Origin: Paenibacillus cellulositrophicus
GTDB taxonomy: Bacteria; Bacillota; Bacilli; Paenibacillales; Paenibacillaceae
DNA length: 64,000 bases
Assembly (NCBI RefSeq): GCF_009363095.1
Contig: NZ_CP045295.1
Coordinates: 6,167,001-6,231,000, forward strand
Reading direction: 5' to 3'
Shown here: piece by piece, positions 43,134 through 51,234 of the stretch
Position numbering within the stretch: position 1 is the first letter of the stretch
Layout: every line of letters begins with the position of its first letter
Program-made: the position numbers and the translations under genes
The notes under the pieces: generated by a model
What the model saw: the letters and a program-made list of their open reading frames with translations, nothing else
Databases searched by the model: none
What the model was told of the DNA's origin: nothing

Positions 43134-44543
43134 TTGACAGCTCCAATCGCGCTTGAAACCTATTTGGATATTACCTTTTCGGAGGATAAAAGCGTCGCCT
43201 ATCTGCAGTTCTCCAAGCGTTCCGAGGATTTTGAGGTGACGGAGGAAGAGCTTCAGCTCTTTTTGAGGAGCCATCAAGTCCAGTTCGGCATGGACCAGGC
43301 GGTCCTGAGCCGGATCTGCAGCCATCCTCAGGAATACATGTTTGGACGGACCGCGATTGCCTTCGGTGAGCAGCCCGTCAGCGGCAAGGACGGCCGGATC
43401 GAGTATGCCTTCAACCTCAGAGATGACAAGGAGCACAGGCCGCTCGAGACCGAAGACGGCAGAGTGGACTATAAAGAACTGATCAGTCTCAACAATGTCA
43501 TGAAGGGCCAGCTGATCGCCAAACGGATTCCGCCCGAGCCTGGCAAACCGGGACTCAGCGTTACCGGGGAAATGATTCCGTTCAAGCCCGGCAAAGAAGC
43601 CTATTTTAAGGTAGGAAAAAATGTGGTGGTCGACCCGGAAAACACAGCCATGTATGCCGCCATCGACGGCCTGATCGCCACGACGGATAAAGGAAAAATC
43701 AACGTTTTTCCCGTCTATGAGGTGAATGGGGACGTGGATTACAGTGTGGGCAACATCGACTTTGTCGGTACCGTGGTCATCCGTGGGAACGTTCTGACCG
43801 GATTCCGTGTGAAAGCGGCAGGGGATATCCGCGTGGTCGGCGGCGTAGAGGGCGCGGAGCTGGAAGCGGAAGGGTCCATTGAAATTACGAGCGGGATCAT
43901 CGGTTATAACAAAGGTTATGTGAAAGCGGGCCAACATGTAAAAAGCTCTTTCATCCAGGACGGCAACGTCATCGCCGGGGAAGATGTCATCGTCTCGCAG
44001 AGCATCATGCACTCCAACATCCGGGCAGGAAGAAACGTACTGTGCAACGCTACCAAAGGGCTGATCGTCGGCGGAGTCATTCAGGCGGGGGAGCGGGTCA
44101 TTGCCAGAACCATCGGCAACAGCATGTCCACCATGACGACGATTGAGGTGGGTGTTCTGCCAGAGCTTAGAAACGAGCTGGCCGACCTGCGGGGCAAGAT
44201 CAGGCAGCTGGCGGAGGCGCAGGACAAGACGGACAAGGCATTGTATTTGTTGAATCAGCTGGCTGCTTCAGGACAGCTACCGCCCGACAAGATGGCGCTT
44301 AGGCTCAAACTGAACGCCACCAAGAAATCGAATGACCGTGAGCAGATGGAAGCGAAAGAACGTATACTGGAAATCGAGAAAACATTGGAAGATTCAGTGC
44401 GGGCCCGCGTCGACGTCGTAAAAGTGGTCTACGGAGGCTCTAAAATAGTTATCGGCAGATACACCAGATTTATTAAGGACCCGGCGGAACGGGTTTCATT
44501 TTATTATCATGAGGGCGATATTACGATGGCTCCGTACATTTAA
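43134..44543 (+). CDS. FapA-family (DUF342) protein
   Basis: 469 residues. An N-terminal beta region is followed by a right-handed beta-helix built of repeats with glycine turns (about 200-330: DYSVGNIDFVGTVVIRGNVLTGFRVKAAGDIRVVGGVEGAEL), and a C-terminal coiled coil (about 345-430). The DUF342/FapA family has no firm biochemical role; members sit in Firmicute flagellar operons after sigD. TTG 43134 follows AAAGGAGGA. It is about 30 bases after sigD. Confidence 0.88.
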   Translation: MTAPIALETYLDITFSEDKSVAYLQFSKRSEDFEVTEEELQLFLRSHQVQFGMDQAVLSRICSHPQEYMFGRTAIAFGEQPVSGKDGRIEYAFNLRDDKEHRPLETEDGRVDYKELISLNNVMKGQLIAKRIPPEPGKPGLSVTGEMIPFKPGKEAYFKVGKNVVVDPENTAMYAAIDGLIATTDKGKINVFPVYEVNGDVDYSVGNIDFVGTVVIRGNVLTGFRVKAAGDIRVVGGVEGAELEAEGSIEITSGIIGYNKGYVKAGQHVKSSFIQDGNVIAGEDVIVSQSIMHSNIRAGRNVLCNATKGLIVGGVIQAGERVIARTIGNSMSTMTTIEVGVLPELRNELADLRGKIRQLAEAQDKTDKALYLLNQLAASGQLPPDKMALRLKLNATKKSNDREQMEAKERILEIEKTLEDSVRARVDVVKVVYGGSKIVIGRYTRFIKDPAERVSFYYHEGDITMAPYI

Positions 44544-44790
44544 TATAAAGTGCGAGTTCAAAAAGGTCGTTTTCTGGCCTCGATTGGTTTTCTTATAATA
44601 TCAGAAAGTATAAACATCCAGAGCCATTGCTTCCTGATATTGCAAGAAAAATTACCTTTAAACGCGGTCTGTCTTCTTTGAAGGTACGTCGATAGACGGT
44701 TTTCTTATCAAAAGCGGTCTTTTTGAACAATCTCTAAAAAGAAGCAAAGTACTCTGGATACGATTCCTATCGATAAGAGGGGGAAGACGA
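44544..44790. other. AT-rich gap with inverted repeats and promoter-like boxes
   Basis: The largest gap in the late flagellar locus. It carries an exact -10 box TATAAT at 44594-44599 without a good -35, and an inverted repeat ATATCAG (44598-44604)/CTGATAT (44634-44640). A terminator-like hairpin is listed separately. A separate transcript for the genes after it is plausible. Confidence 0.4.
44694..44724 (+). terminator. Possible terminator after the FapA-family gene
   Basis: AGAC-G-GTTTT pairs with AAAAGC-G-GTCT around a short loop, with one mismatch and one wobble, followed by TTTTT. It would end or attenuate the main fla/che transcript. Confidence 0.4.
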
Positions 44791-45102
44791 ATGAGTATGA
44801 AGGCGGTTGAAATGCAAATTGCGATCCCACGGACCAGCGAGGCCGGGAAGGTGCAAAACGAGCTCCAGCACCGGCCTGCACAGGATCAGCAGTTTTTGGC
44901 CGAACAGCAGCTTAAGGAAACAGCGGAAATGAGCAAGCGCAGCGAATCGGTGGACGAAGCGGCGGACGCCGCCGTTCGGGATGAGGGCGGACGGAACAGG
45001 CATCGGCGTAATCAAACCGCAAGCAAATCGGCAGAGGAGCATGAGGACCTGCAAAGTGCGCAGCACCCCTTCAAGGGACATCATCTGGATGTGTCCCTAT
45101 GA
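44791..45102 (+). CDS. Small conserved flagellar-locus protein, unknown function
   Basis: 103 residues, soluble and highly charged. It has a short N-terminal motif (MKAVEMQIAIPRTSEAGKVQ), then a QQFLAEQQL helix, then a long disordered part rich in R, E, N, K. It ends KGHHLDVSL. I recall similarly shaped small proteins (N-terminal QMAIPR...QQQ, C-terminal G-x-x-ID-x-x-L) beside FapA-like genes in clostridial flagellar loci, without a known role. A strong site GAGGGGGAAGACG precedes ATG 44791. It starts a second group of three genes after the 247-base gap. Confidence 0.7.
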   Translation: MSMKAVEMQIAIPRTSEAGKVQNELQHRPAQDQQFLAEQQLKETAEMSKRSESVDEAADAAVRDEGGRNRHRRNQTASKSAEEHEDLQSAQHPFKGHHLDVSL

Positions 45103-45147
45103 GACGCTGCCCCGTCATGAATATTACAGTCAAAGGAGAACCGCTAC

Positions 45148-45741
45148 TTGGAACCTTGGTTAATCGTCGTTATATTGGGCGCTGCCGCGTTGGTGTATGC
45201 CATGATGCTTCCTAAACGGAAGGAGGAGCAGAGCCAGCAGGGCAGCGTGGTCAAGCAGGTCGAGGCTACACTGGAGCAGTACATGGCCGAAATTGAAAAT
45301 GAAAACGTGGAGCTCGTCGAGCTGGTTTCCCAAATGAAGCAGGATATGGCGGCCAAGCAGCTGTCCCAGCAGGAACAGCTGTCGGAGATGCGTCAGCGGC
45401 TCGTTTCGCTTGAACAGCAGGTTGCGCAGCAGGATGCCAGGCTTTCGCAAATGGAGAGCCTGCCTGCCGGACAGGCCACGGTTAGCCGTGAAACGGCCGC
45501 GGCCGTGGAGCCGGAAGCTTTCCTGGAGTCAGCAGCTGCGGCTGGTGCAGATTTAGAGGGTCAGGATGGAACGGAATCAACGCTGCCTGAGCAGCAGCCA
45601 TCGATCAGGGACAGGTATCCGGAGCTGTTTGAGTTGTACGACACAGGCAAATCTATTGATGCGATCGGAAAAATGACCGGCATGCACCGCGGCGAAATCC
45701 AGTTGATTCTTCAGCTTGCGAAACAGGAGGAGACGCTGTGA
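45148..45741 (+). CDS. SwrB-like membrane-anchored protein (DUF6115 type)
   Basis: 197 residues. An N-terminal membrane anchor (about 4-18) is followed by a coiled coil (about 25-100) and a low-complexity part. A C-terminal helix-turn-helix-like segment has YPELFELYDTGKSIDAIGKMTGMHRGEIQLIL (about 158-189). It occupies the position of swrB (ylxL) downstream of sigD in B. subtilis, a promoter of hook-basal-body maturation. The match is by architecture and place, so I leave the symbol blank. TTG 45148 follows AAAGGAGAA. It overlaps the next gene (GTGA). Confidence 0.75.
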   Translation: MEPWLIVVILGAAALVYAMMLPKRKEEQSQQGSVVKQVEATLEQYMAEIENENVELVELVSQMKQDMAAKQLSQQEQLSEMRQRLVSLEQQVAQQDARLSQMESLPAGQATVSRETAAAVEPEAFLESAAAAGADLEGQDGTESTLPEQQPSIRDRYPELFELYDTGKSIDAIGKMTGMHRGEIQLILQLAKQEETL

Positions 45742-46364
45742 TCAGAAATCGGACATTCATGATGGGACTTGGCCTCGGTCTCCTGCTTGGAGCCCTCCTG
45801 CTGCAGCTGATGATCCTTGGGCAGGGTACCGGCCGCCCGGCCGGAGAGGTCCCGTCAGCTGCCAGCCTGACGAAGGAAGAGCTTGAGCAGCAGGCGGAGA
45901 CGATGGACCTGAAGGTCGTCGGCAAGGAGGACAAGCTGATGACTGAGGAGGAATGGAAGCAGCAGATGGTTGAGCAGAGCTCGGTTCCCAAAGGAGACGC
46001 AGCGAAGGCGCCGAAGGCTACGGACGCGGGCAAACAGCCGGATAAGCCGCAGCAGCCTGCCGCTTCTAAGCAGCCGAAGTCGGTCACTCCGGGATCCGGT
46101 GAGGCTTCAGCAGCCAAGCAGCCGCAAACGCCTTCTGTGCCGGCGGCCAAAGCGGTTGAAGTGAAAATCGCCAGCGGAAACAACTTGGAAGACGTCGCCG
46201 GCAAGCTGGAGAAGGCGGGGGTCATCGCCGACGCCGACCAATTCGTGCAAAAAGGCCGATCGCTTAAGATCAGCACGAAAATCCAGACCGGCCAATACAC
46301 GTTTTCACCCGGCGAGGAATTCAGTTCCATCATCGCTAAAATTACGACAAAACCGTCACGCTAA
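45738..46364 (+). CDS. Membrane-anchored protein with MltG-N/LysM-like C-domain
   Basis: 208 residues. It has an N-terminal signal anchor (about 6-28), a long alanine/proline/lysine-rich stalk (about 35-145), and a compact C-domain of about 60 residues (VKIASGNNLEDVAGKLEKAG, then LKISTKIQTGQYTF and SSIIAKIT). That domain matches the small LysM-like region seen at the start of the endolytic murein transglycosylase MltG (YceG). The MltG catalytic domain is missing. It may bind cell wall near the flagellum. The start is GTG 45738, coupled to the previous gene. Confidence 0.7.
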   Translation: MIRNRTFMMGLGLGLLLGALLLQLMILGQGTGRPAGEVPSAASLTKEELEQQAETMDLKVVGKEDKLMTEEEWKQQMVEQSSVPKGDAAKAPKATDAGKQPDKPQQPAASKQPKSVTPGSGEASAAKQPQTPSVPAAKAVEVKIASGNNLEDVAGKLEKAGVIADADQFVQKGRSLKISTKIQTGQYTFSPGEEFSSIIAKITTKPSR

Positions 46365-46388
46365 CGACAATCGGCTGGACGGTTTTTT
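46349..46388 (+). terminator. Intrinsic terminator ending the flagellar locus
   Basis: AAAACCGTC (46349-46357) pairs with GACGGTTTT (46378-46386) and runs into TTTTTT. It overlaps the last codons of the gene at 45738. Confidence 0.85.
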
Positions 46389-46416
46389 GCATGTAAAAAA
46401 AGCCGTCCCTTAGGCG

Positions 46417-46445
46417 TTGCATCGAGCTTTTAGATATGGTATATT
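46417..46445 (+). promoter_or_regulatory. Sigma-A promoter of rpsB
   Basis: TTGCAT (46417-46422), 17 bases, TATATT (46440-46445). Predicted start near 46452, leaving a leader of about 118 bases. Confidence 0.78.
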
Positions 46446-46451
46446 AAATGA

Positions 46452-46570
46452 CGGTGTTAAAACACACGCTGTCGGATTTCGTAAAGGGTGCTTTCCATAT
46501 GGAGAGTCTTGACGGGAAATGAAAGCAGCGGAGGACACAATAAAAAACCAAACTTAGGAGGTGTGTGAAG
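46452..46570 (+). promoter_or_regulatory. rpsB leader with hairpins
   Basis: The leader begins with GTGTTAAAACAC (46454-46465) and has CTTTCC-ATAT-GGAGAG (46491-46506). Ribosomal protein S2 autoregulatory leaders are known in bacteria, but I could not match a defined consensus here. Confidence 0.4.
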
Positions 46571-47269
46571 ATGGCAGTTATCTCCATGAAGCAGCTTCTC
46601 GAAGCTGGCGTTCACTTCGGTCACCAGACACGTCGCTGGAACCCGAAAATGGATAAATATATCTTCACTGAAAGAAACGGAATTTACATTATTGACCTGC
46701 AAAAGACAGTTAAAAAGGTCGAAGAAGCTTTTAACTTCGTGAAAAGCGTGGCAGAAGAGAACGGAACAATTCTTTTCGTCGGCACGAAGAAACAAGCCCA
46801 AGACTCCGTCAAAGAAGAAGCAGAACGTTGCGGTATGTACTACATCAACCAACGTTGGCTCGGCGGAACGCTGACTAACTTTGAAACGATCCAAAAACGG
46901 ATCAACCGTTTGAAAGAACTCGAAAAATGGGAAGAAGACGGCACATTCTCTGTTCTTCCTAAGAAAGAAGTCATCCTTCTCCGCAAAGAGAAAGATCGTC
47001 TTGAGAAATTCCTGGGCGGCATCAAGAACATGAGAGGCCTGCCAAGCGCCCTGTTCATCATCGATCCGCGCAAAGAGCGCATCGCGGTTGCCGAAGCCCG
47101 CAAATTGGGTATCCCAATCGTAGGTATCGTTGACACGAACTGCGATCCGGACGAAATCGACTACGTTATTCCTGGTAATGACGACGCGATCCGTGCCGTT
47201 AAGCTGTTGACTGGCAAAATGGCTGACGCTGTGGTGGAAGCTCACCAAGGCGAAGAAACTTCTGCCTAA
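46571..47269 (+). CDS. rpsB: 30S ribosomal protein S2
   Basis: 232 residues, full length. Family motifs are ISMKQLLEAGVHFGHQTRRWNPKM (5-28), the internal DLQKTVKKVEEAFNFV and the C-terminal VGIVDTNCDPDEIDYVIPGNDDAIRAVKL. It is a core small-subunit protein. ATG 46571 follows TTAGGAGGTG; the in-frame GTG 46565 overlaps the site. Codon use is strongly biased toward highly expressed codons. Confidence 0.98.
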   Translation: MAVISMKQLLEAGVHFGHQTRRWNPKMDKYIFTERNGIYIIDLQKTVKKVEEAFNFVKSVAEENGTILFVGTKKQAQDSVKEEAERCGMYYINQRWLGGTLTNFETIQKRINRLKELEKWEEDGTFSVLPKKEVILLRKEKDRLEKFLGGIKNMRGLPSALFIIDPRKERIAVAEARKLGIPIVGIVDTNCDPDEIDYVIPGNDDAIRAVKLLTGKMADAVVEAHQGEETSA

Positions 47270-47306
47270 GTTTCGACAGTTACGTAATATAGACATGAAT
47301 TAAATG

Positions 47307-47352
47307 AAAAGGGTGGTTGGTAGGTGGATAACCTCTCACTGCCCTTTTTTTA
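47307..47352 (+). terminator. Terminator or attenuator between rpsB and tsf
   Basis: AAAAGGG (47307-47313) pairs with CCCTTTT (47342-47348) in a long hairpin with an internal AGGT/ACCT pairing, followed by a T run. It should reduce read-through into tsf. Confidence 0.65.
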
Positions 47353-47420
47353 AGATGAAAACAAAGATCAGGTGTGACGCCTGGCTGAAAAATTAGCATC
47401 CTATTTGGAGGGAATATTCG

Positions 47421-48071
47421 ATGGCAGTAAGTGCTAGTGCGGTAAAAGAACTTCGTGAAAAAACAGGCGCAGGTATGCTCGATTGCAAAAAAGCGCTGGA
47501 AGAAGCAAACGGTGATATCACCAAAGCAACAGAACTCCTTCGTGAAAAAGGTCTGGCTGCAGCAGCAAACAAAGCTGGACGCGCAGCTACGGAAGGCGTT
47601 GTAGAAGCTTACATCCACGCCGGCGGAAGAATCGGCGTTCTGGTTGAAATCAACTGCGAAACCGACTTCGTTGGTAAAACAGACCAGTTCAAAGAGTTCG
47701 CTCGCGACATCGCTATGCATATTGCAGCTTCGAGCCCGCGTTACGTTTCCCGCGAAGAAGTGCCTCAAGCAGAAGTAGAGAAAGAAAAAGAAATCTTGAA
47801 AGCTCAAGCTTTGAACGAAGGCAAGCCTGAAAAAATCGTTGAAAAAATGGTTGAAGGCCGCATCGGTAAATACTACGAAGAGTTCTGCCTTCTGGAGCAA
47901 TCCTTCATTAAGGATCCGGACAAAACGATTTCTCAGCTGCTGAACGAAAAAATCAGCACCATCGGCGAAAACATCTCCATCCGCCGCTTTGTTCGTTACG
48001 AACTGGGCGAAGGTCTTGAGAAAAAAGTCGACAACTTCGTTGAAGAAGTTATGGCGCAAGTTAAACAATAA
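47421..48071 (+). CDS. tsf: Translation elongation factor Ts
   Basis: 216 residues. N-terminal UBA-like domain VKELREKTGAGMLDCKKALEEANGD (about 8-32). The EF-Tu nucleotide-exchange core includes VLVEINCETDFVGKTDQF. It has the short Firmicute form. ATG 47421 follows TTTGGAGGG. Codon use is as biased as in rpsB. Confidence 0.98.
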   Translation: MAVSASAVKELREKTGAGMLDCKKALEEANGDITKATELLREKGLAAAANKAGRAATEGVVEAYIHAGGRIGVLVEINCETDFVGKTDQFKEFARDIAMHIAASSPRYVSREEVPQAEVEKEKEILKAQALNEGKPEKIVEKMVEGRIGKYYEEFCLLEQSFIKDPDKTISQLLNEKISTIGENISIRRFVRYELGEGLEKKVDNFVEEVMAQVKQ

Positions 48072-48107
48072 GAGCCCTTTTTTTGCGGCATCTATAACTA
48101 GAACAAG

Positions 48108-48142
48108 AGAAGAGCGGAACACGCAGTGTTCCCTCTTTTTTA
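48108..48142 (+). terminator. Intrinsic terminator after tsf
   Basis: AAGAG-C-GGAACAC pairs with GTGTTCC-CTCTT around a 3-base loop, followed by TTTT. Confidence 0.88.
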
Positions 48143-48272
48143 AAAGAGCAGACGTTTTTTTCTGAAGAGAATGACATCGGTTTGGTGTGGTGTTTACCGG
48201 ATAGGGCCCGCCGAACGTTAGTTGCAGCAACTGGCGCCATATGGTGATGTCTTTAAAGTGGAGGGTAAACAT

Positions 48273-49001
48273 TTGGAACAGCCTGTATTTAAACGAGTTG
48301 TCTTGAAGGTCAGCGGGGAATCCCTCGCAGGTCAGAACGGTTATGGTATCGATGCGGAAACGATCGGATCCATTGCAGAGCAAGTCAAAGAAGTGGTGGA
48401 TCTTGGCGTTCAGGTTGCAATCGTCTGCGGCGGCGGCAACATCTGGCGCGGCATCGCCGGCAGTTCCAGCGGGATCGACCGCGCGACAGCCGACTACATG
48501 GGGATGCTCGCGACGGTCATGAATTCGCTGGCGCTTCAGGATGCCCTGGAGCAAATCGACGTGCCGACGCGCGTACAGACATCGATTGCCATGCAGCAAA
48601 TTGCAGAGCCTTATATCCGCCGCAGAGCGATCCGCCACCTGGAGAAAGGCCGTGTGGTCATTTTTGCCGCAGGAACGGGTAACCCGTTCTTCTCGACCGA
48701 TACAACCGCTGCCCTGCGTGCGGCTGAAATCGAGGCCGAAGTGATTCTGATGGCCAAAAACAAAGTGGATGGCGTGTACTCCGCCGATCCGTTCAAAGAC
48801 AGTACGGCCGAGAAATATGAACAGCTTACTTACATGGACGTGCTGAACAAGAATCTGGGTGTAATGGATTCCACGGCATCATCCCTCTGCATGGACAACA
48901 ACATTCCGCTGATCGTATTTGCTGTTACCGAGCAAGGGAACATCAAACGGGTCGTTTTGGGTGAAAAAATCGGAACGATTGTTAAAGGGAGCGTAGACTA
49001 A
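48273..49001 (+). CDS. pyrH: Uridylate kinase
   Basis: 242 residues, amino-acid-kinase fold. RVVLKVSGESLAG gives the phosphate-binding loop. The later blocks GGGNIWRG and FAAGTGNPFFSTDTTAALRAAEI, and the EVILMAKNKVDGVYSADP lid, are present. It phosphorylates UMP to UDP. TTG 48273 is chosen because GGAGGG ends 7 bases upstream; an upstream in-frame start at 48222 has no site. It overlaps frr by TAATG. Confidence 0.97.
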   Translation: MEQPVFKRVVLKVSGESLAGQNGYGIDAETIGSIAEQVKEVVDLGVQVAIVCGGGNIWRGIAGSSSGIDRATADYMGMLATVMNSLALQDALEQIDVPTRVQTSIAMQQIAEPYIRRRAIRHLEKGRVVIFAAGTGNPFFSTDTTAALRAAEIEAEVILMAKNKVDGVYSADPFKDSTAEKYEQLTYMDVLNKNLGVMDSTASSLCMDNNIPLIVFAVTEQGNIKRVVLGEKIGTIVKGSVD

Positions 49002-49555
49002 TGCCAGAAACGGTAAAAAAACACGCAGAAGAACGCATGGAAAAAGCCATCGGCGCATTGAAGAGAGACCTCGCCACACTGCGCGCCGGCCGCGCCGCCC
49101 CGGCACTGCTTGACCGAATCCAAGTGGAGTATTATGGAGCGATGACACCGGTGAACCAGCTGGCCAACATCAGCACGCCGGATCCGCGCACGCTGCTCAT
49201 CCAGCCTTGGGACAAATCTTCGCTGGCCGATATCGAAAGAGCGATTATGAAGTCCGACCTCGGACTTACGCCGGCCAATGACGGCAACATCATTCGTCTT
49301 TCGATTCCGCCGCTGACCGAAGAACGCCGCACGGAACTCGTAAAATTGACGAAGAAGTTCGGCGAAGAGGCGAAAGTGGCGATCCGCAACATTCGCAGAG
49401 ATGCCAACGACGACATCAAAAAGATGGAGAAAACCGATATTTCTGAGGATGAATCGCACCGTCATCAGGAAGACATCCAGAAGACGACGGATAAATTTAT
49501 TGCGGAAGTCGACAAGGTGCTCGTAGCTAAAGAAAAAGAGATCATGGAAGTATAA
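49001..49555 (+). CDS. frr: Ribosome recycling factor
   Basis: 184 residues. The family motifs LRAGRAAPALLDRIQVEYYGAMTPVNQLANIS and LIQPWDKSSLADIERAI are present, with the long coiled-coil ends. It splits post-termination ribosomes with EF-G. Its start A is the last base of the pyrH stop. Confidence 0.98.
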   Translation: MPETVKKHAEERMEKAIGALKRDLATLRAGRAAPALLDRIQVEYYGAMTPVNQLANISTPDPRTLLIQPWDKSSLADIERAIMKSDLGLTPANDGNIIRLSIPPLTEERRTELVKLTKKFGEEAKVAIRNIRRDANDDIKKMEKTDISEDESHRHQEDIQKTTDKFIAEVDKVLVAKEKEIMEV

Positions 49556-49600
49556 GAGACTTGCGGCCCCTCCTTTTATGGTGGGGTTTGTGTCTTTTTT
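49555..49600 (+). terminator. Intrinsic terminator after frr
   Basis: AGAC...CCCC pairs with GGGG...GTCT, with bulges, and runs into six T. It lies just before the uppS binding site, so some read-through is likely. Confidence 0.6.
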
Positions 49601-49626
49601 GCAGAAACCCGCTTGGAGGAACTAGA

Positions 49627-50394
49627 ATGATCAAACGAGTTCGATCGTGGTGGAAACAGAAGGACCCGCAGCTTTTGCCAGAGCGATCCGTGGACAACGT
49701 TCCTGAGCATGTGGCCATCATTATGGACGGCAACGGGCGTTGGGCCAAAAGTCGTGGGCTGCCGCGAATCGTCGGGCACCAGACCGGGATGAAGGCAGTG
49801 AAGCGGGCAACCATTGCTGCCGACGAGCTGGGCATTAAATATTTAACGCTGTATGCTTTCTCTACGGAAAACTGGAAGCGTCCCAAAGACGAAGTCGACT
49901 TTCTGATGCGTCTGCCGCAGGAATTTCTGGCGATCGAGTTGGACGAATTGATCCAAAAAAATGTGCAGGTCCGCATGATGGGTGACCGCGACGGTCTGCC
50001 GCAGCATACGCTGAATGCCATGGAGGAAGCGATGCGCCGGACGGCCGGCAATGACGGGCTTGTCCTCAATTTTGCCCTCAACTACGGCAGCCGTAAGGAA
50101 ATGACGGATTGCATGAAGGAGCTGGGCAAGCAAATTCAGGAAGGCGCGCTGTCGCCTGACGACATTTCCCCTGAGCTGATTGACCGTCATTTGCTGTCGG
50201 GAGGCATGCCGGATCCGGACCTCATTATCCGGACGAGCGGCGAAATGCGGCTCAGCAATTTCATGCTGTGGCAGCTCGCATACAGCGAAATGTGGTTTAC
50301 TGATATTTACTGGCCTGAATTTAACCGAAATCATTTATACGAAGCGGTTGCTGAATACCAGCGCAGAACGCGTCGATACGGCGGACTGACTTAG
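49627..50394 (+). CDS. uppS: Undecaprenyl diphosphate synthase
   Basis: 255 residues, cis-prenyltransferase. The active-site block IIMDGNGRWAKSRGLPRIVGH has catalytic Asp34. Later blocks are TLYAFSTENWKRP and the C-terminal DPDLIIRTSGEMRLSNFMLWQLAYSE. It makes the C55 lipid carrier for cell-wall synthesis. ATG 49627 follows GGAGGAACTAG; an upstream start at 49561 lies within the frr terminator. Confidence 0.97.
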   Translation: MIKRVRSWWKQKDPQLLPERSVDNVPEHVAIIMDGNGRWAKSRGLPRIVGHQTGMKAVKRATIAADELGIKYLTLYAFSTENWKRPKDEVDFLMRLPQEFLAIELDELIQKNVQVRMMGDRDGLPQHTLNAMEEAMRRTAGNDGLVLNFALNYGSRKEMTDCMKELGKQIQEGALSPDDISPELIDRHLLSGGMPDPDLIIRTSGEMRLSNFMLWQLAYSEMWFTDIYWPEFNRNHLYEAVAEYQRRTRRYGGLT

Positions 50395-50415
50395 CCTGAT
50401 GGGGGATGAATACCG

Positions 50416-51216
50416 TTGAAACAACGACTGATCACAGGAATTGTTGCGGGTGTCGTTTTTCTGGGATTTTGCCTGCTTGGCGGCCTGCCGTACCACATTC
50501 TAGTCCTGGCGATGGCAATGATCGGATATTATGAATTTGTAAAAATGACCCGGGTATCCCCGTTTAGCGGTACGGCCATGCTGGGATACCTGGGCGTGCT
50601 TGTGTTTATGTTCCCGTGGAAGCTGCTGGATATCAGCTTTCCGCTTCCACTTGGGCACGTCATCTGGCTGCTTCTGTTCCTGTTCCTGCTGGTGACCGTC
50701 GTTACCAAAAACAAGGTGGGCATTCAGATGACCTCCCTGCTCTTTCTGGGAGCCGTTTATGTGGGCGTCGGCTTTTCGTACATTGCCGAATCCCGCAGCG
50801 CCCCGGATGGGCACGGGGTGTTTTGGACGTTTTTGCTGCTGGTGTCGATCTGGGCGAGCGATGCAGGAGCGTACTTCGTGGGCAAATGGATCGGCAGCCA
50901 CAAGCTGTGGCCGGCGATCAGCCCGAATAAAACGATCGAAGGCGCCCTTGGCGGTGTCATCATCGCCATGTTGACATCGGCGGTCTTTGCGCTTCTGTCG
51001 GGCGGTCTGCTCACGATCGGACGAGCGCTGGCGATCGGCCTGGCATGCGCGGTGGCCGGTCAGCTTGGGGATCTGGTCCAATCGGCGTACAAGCGTGTAT
51101 ACGGCATCAAAGATTCGGGAAATCTGCTGCCGGGTCATGGGGGAATCCTGGACCGCTGCGACAGCTGGATTATCGTATTTCCGTTCGTACATATCATGAT
51201 GCTGATGCCTTATTAA
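50416..51216 (+). CDS. cdsA: Phosphatidate cytidylyltransferase
   Basis: 266 residues, about eight membrane helices. The C-terminal CDP-alcohol signature region is GDLVQSAYKRVYGIKDSGNLLPGHGGILDRCDS. It makes CDP-diacylglycerol for phospholipid synthesis. TTG 50416 follows GATGGGGGATGAA. dxr follows 18 bases later. Confidence 0.95.
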   Translation: MKQRLITGIVAGVVFLGFCLLGGLPYHILVLAMAMIGYYEFVKMTRVSPFSGTAMLGYLGVLVFMFPWKLLDISFPLPLGHVIWLLLFLFLLVTVVTKNKVGIQMTSLLFLGAVYVGVGFSYIAESRSAPDGHGVFWTFLLLVSIWASDAGAYFVGKWIGSHKLWPAISPNKTIEGALGGVIIAMLTSAVFALLSGGLLTIGRALAIGLACAVAGQLGDLVQSAYKRVYGIKDSGNLLPGHGGILDRCDSWIIVFPFVHIMMLMPY

Positions 51217-51234
51217 TACGAGAGAAGGTTCAAT

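Noticed and set aside
44735..44776. SigD promoter before the gene at 44791
   Set aside because: CGATA-like -10 at 44769-44776 has only 5 of 8 matches and no TAAA at the right distance.
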